64,000 nucleotides of DNA. It comes from Schistocephalus solidus. Lineage: Eukaryota > Platyhelminthes > Cestoda > Diphyllobothriidea > Diphyllobothriidae. The position numbers and the translations under genes are program-made. This document shows, piece by piece, positions 43,933 to 54,364 of the stretch. Under the pieces are notes generated by a model. That model made no database searches, was not told where the DNA came from, and worked only from the letters and a program-made list of their open reading frames with translations. Position 1 is the first letter of the stretch. Every line of letters begins with the position of its first letter. The DNA is taken from positions 62,001 to 126,000 of the forward strand of contig WEDG01001274.1 in NCBI GenBank assembly GCA_017591395.1, written 5' to 3'.

Positions 43933-45190
43933 CTACCTATACTTGACCCGCCGGACAGTGCGCTCGTAACCTGAAATTTCCTAAATAAACCTCAAAGAAA
44001 GTACTGAACAGATAAAAACGATTAATGGTACACGTTTCCTGTCCTATGGCCGGCTATTTGTTAGACCAGGGTGTATACTAATGCCCTCAGCGTTCCTACA
44101 CCAAGGGTCAACTTAGTATTTGCCATCTGACGGAATACTTAGCAGCCAGCGCACAGTCCGCGTCTTACTTTTCTGATTTTTTTTACGAGATCAAAAGTGG
44201 CTGCCTTTAAAAAACCCGCAGCCTGGGGTTGATGTGATAGATGTAAAAATACGTTTGTGATGACTTACTTGACAGGAAAACTCGTCGTTGACCAGATAGG
44301 AAAGTTAAGTGCACAGGCATACCGAAAGCGGAATAATCGGCACGTAAAGCTGACATGGTACTACACAGTTGATCAACAAGTGCGCAGACTTGGGCCCAAG
44401 CCTGCTCGAAGCTGGCAACTTTCCGTTCTAGGTCAGCGGCATAATCAGACATGCGGAGTGATAACCGGTCACTGAGTGGAGAAAATGGGAAGGAAGACGC
44501 CTGTTCAATAAATCGTTTGTATTTAAGACGCATTGTGTGAGAGTAGGGGACAACATCATTTATATAAACTTGGGTTGATCCATTATGATTGACTTGAAGT
44601 GTGCATTTCAGGGTGGCCCGATCTGTACGGAAGTCGAAACCGACAGATAAGGTACCATTATTAATCACAGGAGAGACGTTCCAAATCGAATTGGAGCTTT
44701 CCGCCGACTCCAGAATCGATGAAGACAGTTCTGTGTACACAGGAGAATTCGGAGAAAGGAAATCGTCCAAAACCTTTAATTTCGAATAATTTATGTTTTG
44801 ACGCAGAAAATGCCAAGGTTGAGTTTTCACCTGAAAAAGTTTCTAAAATAAACAACTATATGCACGTGACAAACAAAAACCTCAAGAGCATTACTGGAGT
44901 AGCAGCAATGGGTCACGTCTCCGACGCCAACTTGAGGGAGAAACACCTCCGGAGCTCGGTCAATGGACATCGAAACGGCAACTATAATTCAAATGGCATA
45001 AAACAGATAGACACATACTGCGTACATCACTTTCTGGTAAATTTATTGTGAAGCAATTTGGATGCCCAGCGCCATCCTCCAGTGAAGATACTGTGCATTT
45101 CGTTAAAGGAGTCTTTTTTTCGAAAAGCTCTCGGAATTTATCTAAACTAATGTTATTTGCATTCGCGGGAGCATTGACAGAAGGGAACAT
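43933..45190 (-). CDS. Unidentified host gene with two mini-introns (four-exon model, 294 aa)
   Basis: Exon 1 45019-45190 starts at an ATG preceded in frame by TGA 21 bases upstream. Intron 44982-45018 (37 nt) runs GTATGT to TTATAG. Exon 2 is 44881-44981. Intron 44843-44880 (38 nt) runs GTTTTT to TTTTAG. Exon 3 44269-44842 ends at a good donor (A/GTAAGT). Exon 4 43970-43933 follows an AATTTCAG acceptor and ends in TAG; it is the least certain. Phases 1, 0, 1 keep one frame throughout. Readings: ISLDKFRELFEKKTPLTK, FTINLPESDVR, APEVFLPQVGVGDVTHCCYS, KTQPWHFLRQNINYSKLKVL, then LSVGFDFRTDRATLKCTLQV and a predicted helical stretch near residues 218-260 (MSDYAADLERKVASFEQAWA). No signal peptide or membrane span. 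Family not recognised. Confidence 0.68.
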
Positions 45191-46100
45191 CGGACAAAAA
45201 TCACAGTCTCAGAACGATACAGGCAGGAGCAGGCAACACAACTCAATCACGGAGCGCCGTCCCCAAAGACTCGCCCAATTGATCTGCAAACTTCAAAAGC
45301 ACAGTCGACCTTGATACCGGCCATTCGTATTTTAGCCAGTAGTCAGGTTAAATATAACAACGCTCATTTACGGGTTGGTTCTTATTCTAAATATAATAAT
45401 ACACATCAATTACTCATTCACCGGAATTTTTATAATTTAAGTTGCACAATTTTTCGTAAAAACTTACGGTTACCCACTCATAATCCAGGTTGCCAAACTT
45501 TCAACTGAAATATGGGTTTGTACACGTGAATGTGAAGCAAGGTGTTTACAAATTAAGACCTGTGGTGCTGAAATGTACAGGACAGGCAGAAAACGGTCTA
45601 GTTTTTAAAACACTTTCACTGTCACTTTACTTTCCCTTTCCGACTCCAGCAACCGTGACGGTAGTCGAATCCCCGCAGATCAACGAATCTCAACCTTCAA
45701 GGGATCTACCGTCTGGCAATATTTCCTTCTCTCTGTAAACACTTCTGATCAGGTGAATTCAAGCATAATTATTATCTATCATTATTGAACTCTTTCCCAG
45801 ATACTATCTCTCGCTACCATTTTCTACGATTCGTCGACTATATATACCTGTGAATAAATCTCCATCTCATCTCTGCGTTATCTACTTTTATTAGCCTTAA
45901 TATGAATGAGTGTAAGCGACAAGAAAATTTGGAGATGGCTGAATCTATTAAATAGCCTGCTCTATTAGACTGTAAATAATCTTTCCCTGGATCTACGTCT
46001 AATCCCGAAGACGAGACTCGACACCATAATGACGGACCCAAGAAGGAAATTATAGTGCAACTAATGCCTATCTTCCTTATATAATCTGAAAACTGAAACT
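45191..46100. other. No gene recognised; upstream of the mini-intron gene
   Basis: AT-rich. Plus-strand frames of 65-82 codons (45311-45508, 45490-45738) carry no motif. The promoter of the minus-strand gene should lie just right of 45190, but no clear element was identified. Confidence 0.3.
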
Positions 46101-46108
46101 GAATTAAT

Positions 46109-46360
46109 TTGAATTCCCTGACTGTATATGGACCATCCAATCAAATTCCAGAGGAAGATGAGACCCTTTTAGGGTTAATTAAGGAGGTGGCCCAAAACCA
46201 AAACGTAATAATAGCTGGAGATTTAAACACACCGCTGATTAAATGGAGCCAGTTGTCAGTAAACGGTTTGTTCAATTACTTTGTGATTATTCAGTATATT
46301 TTCAGTATATATAATGGAGAAAAGCCTTTGAAAACCCTATTTACAGATAGACGCTAGCAA
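46109..46360 (+). pseudogene. CR1-like endonuclease fragment, plus strand
   Basis: Reads VYGPSNQIPEEDETLLGLIK, EVAQNQNVIIAGDLNTPLIK and WSQL, the YRPPS...GDFN part of an APE-type endonuclease (GDFN has become GDLN). It is oriented opposite to family C, whose 3' end abuts it, so it belongs to a separate copy that is cut at this point. Confidence 0.65.
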
Positions 46361-46364
46361 AACA

Positions 46365-49115
46365 AGCAAATGTTACATGGCGATAGTCGTTTTAGTATAT
46401 CGATCATTGCTGTCGACTAAATATATGTTCATCAAGAAAAAATGCATCAAGTCTTCTTTTAAACATATCAACGCTTTCAGCCTGAACAACCGAAGCTGGC
46501 AGTTTGTTCCATTCTTCAATAACCCGTTAGGAAAAGAAGTTGGCCCGCACTTCAAATTTGGCGTGTTTTCTTTTCAGTTTGTATTGGTGAACTCAGAGAC
46601 TTGTAATGTTTGCATATTCAAAAAAGTTGGCCATCTGAAGAGCACAATCAACTCCTCTGACCAGTTTGAAGACAAAGATAATATCCCCTCTGTATTGCCT
46701 ATAAGAAAGAGGAACAATTTTAAGTCTTTCTAGGCAGCCCTCATAGGGTAGGCATTCAAATCCGCTGACTAGTTCCGTCGCCCTCCGTTGAACTCTCTCC
46801 AGCAGAACGTAGTCATGTTTCGTCCAAGGGCGCCACGCCTGAAGGCAATATTCCAACACCGGCCGGATAAATGTTCCAAACACGCGCCTTAAAAGCTCTC
46901 CGTCAAAATGAACGAAGGACCTCCTGATTGCGCCTAAGATACACATATCTTTCTTTGCGATATTCGCACAGTGCGACGATGGTTTGAGAGTTGGTGTTAT
47001 CCATATACCCAAGTCCTTTAGAATATTTACCTCCTGGATTTGGTGACCACTGATGAAGTACTGGTATTCAAATCTAATCATCCTTCTGGAACTAGACCGC
47101 AGTCGGATTATTTGGCATTTGTTACGATTAAGGTTCAGCAGCCACTCATCACACCATGTTTGCAAGCAATCTAAGTTTTTTGTAATTTCCACGCATCCTC
47201 CGATATTTAAATCGAGTTCCATGACTTCAGATCGTCAGCGAACATTACCTTCTCTCATGTCAGACAATCCAGGCAGTCTTTGACGTATATCAGAAACAAA
47301 ATGGGACCCAGAACGCTGCTCTGTGGAACTCCACTGTGAACGGTTTCCAAGTGAGACTTGGCGTCTCCAATACAAACACGCTGCGACTGTCTGTGAGAAA
47401 GACGGCCAACCATTTGAGAAGGTTGCCAGTCACACCCATTTGACGGAGCTTAAAGATCAGACGTTTGTGTGAAACCCTGTCAAAGGCTTTGCTAAAGTCA
47501 ATGTAGACCGCATCAACTGACAAACCTATTTATAATGATTTTGTCCAACTTTCCATGGATGAGCGCAGGTTTGTGAGGCAGGATCGACCACTTCGTAATC
47601 CATGTTGATATGAACTTAGTAAGTTATTCTCTTCAAGATGCCTCATTAGTTCCGTTTTGATTATCTTCTCCATCATTTTGCAACAGATACTTGTGAGGCT
47701 GACTGGTCGGAAATGTGTTTGGTGATGTCCTCTCTCCTCCTGTATAGATGGTGGTTATGTTGGCTATCTTCCACTCGGTAGGCAGAGCCCCCGCCTCCAT
47801 CGAACTTTCAAATATCTTGGAGAGCGGAGAGGCCAGCTGGTCTGTGAGTTCATTGAGAACTTTTGCGGATATACCATCTGGGCCAGGTGATTTTGTGGGC
47901 TGTAGCTGTTTCAGAGTTTTTCTTACTGTGTCCATTGGGAACGACACCGTGCTAATTCTGTTTGTGGATGTGGCAGTACTGTAGTATTCAACCTCGTCAA
48001 AGGTGGTTCCTCGGTTTACATGGACATAAAGAAATTGGATAAGAGGCTGGTCTTATCAGAGTTATCAGTTAACCTGTTTCCCTGATTGTCTTTAAGACAA
48101 GGAATGCAGTCGCGATTTCGTTTTGCCTTATTAACGTAAGCATACAACCTTTTCGAATTTCTTGGTATGTCTTTGACTATTTCTGACTCAAAGGCTGATC
48201 TTTCTTTTCTCAGAAGATTCCGACACCGATTTCGCTGTTTCTTAAAAGCGGAAAAATGTTCGGGTTGTTGATATCTGGCATATGTTCTCCACAGTCTTCT
48301 TTTCTTCTTGAGATTCCTTTTTATTTCCGATGTCACCCACTCGGGTCGGGAGACGCACGATCACCTTTTAAGTGGGCAGCATTTCTCTACCAAATGCTGA
48401 ATCAATTTACTAATGAAGAATCAGACAGCATTTGGGTCAGGTACATGTGCAGAGCTCCAATCTATCCCATTCAGGAATTCTTTCATTTGGGGTTAATCCC
48501 CTTTCCATACATATCTCTCGCTACCTGCACGACGCTTGGGTACAGAAAAATGACTGTACTCCCAAGCAATAACACAATGATCACTTCGTCCAAGTGCCAC
48601 GTAAGAACTTAATGCAAGGATACAATTGTCGTCTCTACTAATGATTAGATCCAAACAGCTTGAATGCTGCCAATTTTGGAACCGCGTCTTCATTGTGACA
48701 TGTTGGGTTAAAAACTCGTCATTTACCAACTGAAGTAATTTCTTTTCGAATGAATATCCCGATCGCGAGCAGTACATTGAAACCCAATCGATCTCGGAAG
48801 CGTTGAAATCTCCAAGTATTAATAAGTGTTTGCTACAGCAGATTTGCTTTACCTCTGTGATGAGTGCTTCGTCCGTGTCCGTTCGCTGTCCTGGGGGTCG
48901 ATATACCACAGCAATATGGAGGTCTGGTTGGTTTGGGACTTTCAGTTTACAACAAAGTGTTTCGCATGGTGAGATCCTATTTGGCGAGGGCCCATCCGTA
49001 ATGAAGTCAATTCCTTCTCGTACAACATTGCGATTTTACCACCCCTACGTCCGTTTGTATCCATTCGGAGAAGCTGAGAACCGTCTATTTTGACTTCTGT
49101 GTCTGTGATTTGTTC
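46365..49115 (-). pseudogene. Family C (CR1-like) ORF2, endonuclease C-part and reverse transcriptase
   Basis: Read on the minus strand: EQITDTEVKIDGSQLLRMDT and NGRRGGKIAMLYEKEL (49110-48990), then MVYRPPGQRTDTDEALITEV, LLILGDFNASEIDW, CLDLIISRDDN and RSDHCVIAWE (endonuclease, to 48493). Next come TSEIKRNLKKKRRLW and AYVNKAKRNRDCIPCLKDNQ (48336-48016), then SPGPDGISAKVLNEL (47947-47633). The palm VYIDFSKAFDRVSHKRLIFK lies at 47523-47290 and FADD at 47231-47242. The C-terminal block is ILKDLGIW, RPVLEYCLQAWRPWTK and VQRRATELV. The final VIEEWNKLPASVVQAESVDM lies after two nonsense codons near 46590 and 46530. A frameshift in GVPQSSVLGP is visible near 47320. Confidence 0.88.
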
Positions 49116-49117
49116 AG

Positions 49118-51902
49118 CTGACTTAAATCTGAAGTACTGCTTGATTGAAGGTGACTTCAATCTTCCTGAAGTTCACTGGTTTCCAACTTCCGGTCCTGCA
49201 AAGTTCGAAGACCTACTTGAGGCCATAGATATAGGCATGTGGGACCAGGTAGTTGATTTTCCCACCCGAGGATCAAACATACTTGATCTTATTTTTTGTA
49301 GAGGTTGTCAGCCATCGTCAGTGTCACCTTTAGCTCCACTTGTGAATTCTGACCATACTATAGTTCTTTCTACACTAGAACTAGAGGCTGCTGAAACGTT
49401 TTCCAAAAATATAGCTTTTTCCGTGATTTCAGATCAGCATATATGAGGGAATTGTTAACACACCTAAATTCCCATGACTGGACTAACTTCATTGTATGTT
49501 CGGATATGAATGTTTGTACTGATACTTTTTACAATGTTCTTGGTGCACTCATTTCTCGTTTTGTTCCCCGTAAGAAATAATTAATGTCAAGGATGAAGTA
49601 TACCTCCCTTTATCATTCCGCCGTAGACTGCGTAGACTCTCCCGTCGTTTTCAGCTACAAAACGACACCTCCGTCCTGCCCTTGATCCAACAAATCTTTG
49701 AAGAGGCTAAGAGGCTGTCTGACGAAAAACGACAAGCCGATGGGGTTAACTTTGCCGAAAACCCTTCGTTAAATGTTGCGAAGCTCTTTTCGCGCACAGT
49801 AAAACCACAGAGAAAAACGCAGCACCCCGTACTTCGAGATGCCTTAGGAAACCCAATAACTGACGCTAAGTTGACTGCTGATAGCTTCAATACTTTCTTG
49901 TCTAGAACGTTTAGTGTACATACTGCCGCCCCCTTTCCTAAAATCCGGGTTTGGACAGGTAACGTCCTCGAAACCATAACTTTTACCCTCTGGGACGTGA
50001 CCGTAGCCATTCGGCGTTTTCGTCAATCTTACAGTCTAAGACCAGATGGCGTCCCGGTCAGCGTTCTAAAGGCGGATGCAAACGATATTTTCCGTTCCTT
50101 CTGTATAAGATATTTAATCTTGCTCTCGAAAGTGAAACTTTTCCTATTTTATGGAAGGAATCGCACATACTGCCTATTCCCAAACACGGCCGACCTACGT
50201 CATGTGACGACTTTAGGCCAATAAATACACTACCAGCAGTCTCGAAGATCTTCGAGACCTTGATCAAAGACAAGATGATGTGTCACCTAAGAGAGAATAA
50301 CCTACTTAATGCGGCTCAGCATGGTCTTCTCGAAAAAAGGTCTTGTGACACTTGCCAGCTCTCTTTTTTTGATCATGTGCTACAATCTAGAGACAGCGGT
50401 TTTGCAATTTACACCGTTTACTTCGATTACACTAAGGCTTTTGATCGTGTTGACCATGATCTCCTACTACTGAAACTTGCCTCCTTCGGCATAGGTAACA
50501 AGCTTCTGAACTTAATAATTTCCTATTTGAATGCTCGCGCACAACGGGTTAAAATTTCTGATGTTATCTCCAACCCCACGCATGTGAGGAGCGGAGTTAT
50601 TCAGGGCAGCGTGCTCGGCCCGCTTCTTTTTGCCTCTTTGTCAACGATGTTCCTGATTGTTTTCAGTATGGTAGGCCCTTTCTGTACGCTGACGATTTAA
50701 AAGTTGCCTATCGATATAAACCAGTTGATCGCAACATCGTGCGTGAGCTCTTAAAAAACATCTTCAGGCCTTTGCTTAGTGGTGTCGCACATGGCGCCTC
50801 TCAATTTCTTGGCAAAAGTGCTCCGTTATGGTTATTGGCGACAACCATCAGCCCCACCTAAGCATAGACGGTCACGATCTAAATGTGCCCGGAGTTATAA
50901 AGGATCTTGGCATATCATATTCTAGTAGTCTTAATCTGTCAGAGCACTGTGCCCTGATTGTCTCGAAAGTACGCCAAACTACTGGGTTTATTCTCAGAAA
51001 TTTTAAAACCGTCAAAATTAGAATCAGCCTCTATAAAATGTATGTCAGGCCTAGTTTGGAATACTGCTCGTTTCTATTTAGTCTTCTGCACGCTAGTGAA
51101 CGAAAGAAGATAGAATCAGTCCAGCACTTCTTTACAAAAAGAGTTTTCTATTCAGATCACCAAAACCTGTCCTGCCACCAACGCTGTGAGCTTACAAGCC
51201 TTGACCCGCTGTGGCTTCGCAGATTACAGAAGGGACTATTTTTACTGTTTAAACTACTAAACAGTCGTACATTTAACCCCCTTGCATCTCTGAGGCACCT
51301 GCACCACTCTCGGTGCACCAGTCATCGAGATGTATTTTTATTTCTTCCTTTGGCACACACAGTTAGATACCGACAGTTTTTTTCGGTAAACGCTATAGCA
51401 ATCTGGAATAAGCTACCTGGAAGTATCAAAATTCAGCAAAGCTATCCCTTGTTTACGCGAACTGTCACTAGTTTTCTACATTCAGGACACCTTCCAAAAC
51501 TTTTGGGTGCTGACTCTGTTGAAGCTCTCTTCGGTTCTGATGGCATTCATGGACTATGAATCCTGTGCCGGTCTTCATGCTGAGGGCAATATTGCTGGCT
51601 CTGCAGACCTCAATCGGCTTATTTCTCAGTCGACAGCGAAAAGCCGCTCACCGACATACCTGCTGGTGCAGAATACCGGATCCGTAACACTGAATGGAGA
51701 GGTTCTTCACCGGGCACCTGTGTTAACGCGTCCCTATCCAGAACTTTAATTACTCAATAAGCTGCAGTTTTCTTCTCCTGAAAACACCTGAAACAACGAT
51801 CAGGAGTTTTTTTTTCACTGTCAGCTTGACCCTCTACTGTATATATTTTTTTGACCTTGCCTGTAAACTGTCAATAAATAAAATTTAATTAAATTTAATT
51901 TA
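49118..51902 (+). mobile_element. Family B (CR1-like) retrotransposon inserted in family C
   Basis: 5' truncated: it begins inside the endonuclease with YCLIEGDFNLPEVHWFP, FPTRGSNILDLIFC and NSDHTIVLSTLELE (to 49446). The RT follows: VAKLFSRTVKPQRKTQ, LRPDGVPVSVLKAD, KIFETLIKDKM, AQHGLLEKRSCDTCQLSF, VYFDYTKAFDRVDHDLLLLK and GVIQGSVLGPLLF. A frameshift near 50631 is followed by an intact YADD at 50685-50696. The C-terminal frame 50828-51559 (243 codons, uninterrupted) includes VPGVIKDLGISYSSSLNLSE, RPSLEYCSFLFSLL and AIWNKLPGSIK. The 3' end has AATAAATAAAATTTAATTAA before 51902. Stops near 49450 and 50225 also break the ORF. Confidence 0.87.
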
Positions 51903-52020
51903 ACCATGTTTCAGTTAGAGCTATGAAGTCAGGTTGTAAATGGTCCACGACCAATTAAATTTCATCCATTTTGTTCAATAGACTCTGCACATTTGTGTAC
52001 ATCATTTTAATTATGTTTTT
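51903..52020 (-). pseudogene. Family C endonuclease N-terminus, severed by family B
   Basis: The minus strand reads MMYTNVQSLLNKMDEI, a stop, then VVDHLQPDFIALTETWLN, the start of an APE-type endonuclease (NxRSLLNK...ALTETWL). The continuation EQITDTEVKIDG is found 2.8 kb away at about 49110, on the other side of the family B element. Confidence 0.85.
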
Positions 52021-52059
52021 TCCCTCGATTTCTGAAGATATTTAGTTCTTTCTTCCAGA

Positions 52060-53730
52060 TGGCGATTTTTTGCTGGATAATTCACAAGATATATCCAGTC
52101 TCCTGTCTGGGTTCAAATCTATAGGCATTTGGTAGGGCTTTTGACCGGCATGGTTGCCGTCAATTTTACCGGATGTTCCCATAAAAACGAGCGTACCGTT
52201 TTGACTATTTTGTTGTCTTCAATTTTCAAGTTTTGTTCCCCCTCGTATTGACGTCTTTTCAATTCTGCTACCACTGTCCTCATTTTCATCCGAACGGTGG
52301 GAGAGTAATCCTGCTGAAAAAAATCCACGATGATTCTTTCGTAGTCGGGACTTTTGAGAGAGCAATAGATCTACCTGCTGTTTGCTCCCCAAGACGACTT
52401 TTAATGGTCTCGGTCGAACCTCATGCGTTTAATTTGTAACGAGAGGCCCCAATCGAAAGATCTTTTTGATGTCGACTATCACACCAGTTTCTTGCGTATC
52501 ATTCAATTAATTTTGAAATATCTGCAGATCCTGTTTTACCCATTCTTTTGGCGTTTCCCCAGTAGCCTCTGAGAATCCCTGAACTACCAGACAAAATGAT
52601 CTGTCAGGGAAAAAACTCGTTTCTGCATCCTGCTTTCTTTTAGTGATGGAAGGTTGAATCATGCCCTTTGTTACAGTTTTTAAAACTGTGTTCAAATTGG
52701 TCTTCATCGGTGAGCCTGCTAGTTGATTTGCAGACATCTCTATGGATTTTTCAAACAGCGTGAGTTCTCCTGACAATGCGTTTGCTCGAATAGCATCCGT
52801 GAAACCTTAATTTTGGTTTGTGGCATCCAGGTCTGTCGATAAGTCGCAGGCCACTTTTCCGCCATTACTTTGCTGGCTACCATGCCCTGCTTCATTGTAG
52901 TTCGATGGACACGTAAAGAGCATGCTGCCGTCGCTCGTCCGTGGCATTAAAGATACCTTGCGATTACTGTATTTCGGCTTTTTAGAGACCGTCGATCGCT
53001 GATTTACTTTTGTGCAGTCGGATTCTATGTGCACCAGATTTCCCGAACCTGGGGAAACGCAAGAACTTATTTCCTCCTCGCTTATTTTCTTTCTGGTCAT
53101 CTGTATTTCAACTGACTCAGAGGTTTGTTCTAATGACTTCGTTCTTTTTCTCTGTTTGTTTCGCTTAATGTTGTGCTTATTGACCTCTACCGTTTCCTTG
53201 CGATGATAATGGTCTAGCTTGCTGATGTTTTTCAGCTCATTTGCATCGTGTTTCGGCGAGTTAATTTTGTTATGTTTGATGAGGAATGATATTATTTCCG
53301 ATAGGAGATCGAGGTCTCCTTCTAATCCAAAACTCTGGTTGTGAGTCCTCTTCATCCATCTTAGTGTGCCAGCCCTTCACTGTTTAGCTTGGTTTTGGTA
53401 ATGTTCCGTAGTGCACTGCTTTCTTCAATATTGCTGCTTTGTGGTTCTTCTTGGTCTGCTGAGAGTGATTTGAGTATTTCTGGTAAGTTTTTGTCACATG
53501 AAATCGAAAACAGTTTACAAAGATAAGAGAGATCATTATTTTTGTAGTGTATACTATTTGTTTTGTCTGCTGGTTTCCCGGGCGTGGCCGAGCGGTCAAG
53601 AGCATCGGTAGCTAATCGAGAGGTTGGTTTTTCGAGTCCTGGCCGAAGCGGTGAATAATTTTCTCGCGTGGTCGGGTCGTGAACATTTGCGTTTCCCATG
53701 CCAGCAAGATCTCTACGAGGATGCATTTAG
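52060..53730 (-). pseudogene. Family C ORF1
   Basis: Several minus frames in series: a lysine-rich segment (KRNKQRKRTKSLEQTSESVE, 52807-53355), then RSFCLVVQGFSEATGETPKE and WVKQDLQIF (52507-52776). After frame breaks come RPRPLKVVLGS (about 52420), FFQQDYSPTVRMKMRTVVAE and GEQNLKIEDNKIVKTVRSF (52119-52328). The latter blocks are typical of ORF1 proteins of CR1-like elements, which coat element RNA. The upstream frame (53361-53726) overlaps a tRNA-like insertion. Broken at several points, so non-functional. Upper border uncertain. Confidence 0.7.
53579..53650 (+). repeat. tRNA-like SINE head
   Basis: A-box-like TGGCCGAGCGG (53585-53595) and B-box-like TTCGAGTCC (53631-53639) at tRNA-like spacing, with GGTAGCTAATCGAGAGG between them resembling the anticodon arm of a tRNA-Ser(GCT). 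The acceptor arms do not pair, so it is not a functional tRNA gene. Confidence 0.5.
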
Positions 53731-54360
53731 TTTTGACGAGCAGCTTAAATTATCAAGCGAATAGTTTACTGAGCACAAAAAGAGGTGCTTTTCCGAACCG
53801 AATTCACTATCGAATGTTAATACGAAGCAAAGAATTATGCAGCCTTTGAAGTGAGTTTGCCAGTGGTTCTCTGTTCCTTTCTGATGTCGACACTTTTCCT
53901 GGCGAGAGACTGTTTTCTGGAGCCCGTATGAGGCAGGATCCAAATGAAGCTGAGTTAGCTTATTTTTTTAAGATTTCGATATCATTTTTGTGTGCCTGAC
54001 TATCACAATATCTTTAAACAATTATAGGCTGATCCTGATAAACAGACAATATGTGATCCAATTACAACTTATTTCGTTGAGTCCTGACTTTGGGAACAGA
54101 TTATTGGCCAAAAATCAAAAGCTTGGGGACGAGCGAATTTCAAACGGAAGTCCAACGACGCCGCAATAGAAACGATCTGAGCAATAAATGCGCCTTTTCT
54201 TTCAAAACCACTTTTACAAAACAATAAATGATAGGAAGAATATCCAGGAACTACTCAGCCGTTTGTAGAGGTCAAAGGTCATGGATAACTTCAGATCTTA
54301 AAGGGGTTTTGCACTTTTGGTTCACTGAGCGGTTGTCAGTATTTATTGGTGTAGAGGCTG
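53731..54360. other. No gene recognised
   Basis: AT-rich spacer between family C (minus, left) and family B copy 2 (minus, right). It may contain part of the family C 5' UTR. No motif or repeat match was seen. Confidence 0.3.
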
Positions 54361-54364
54361 TTTT

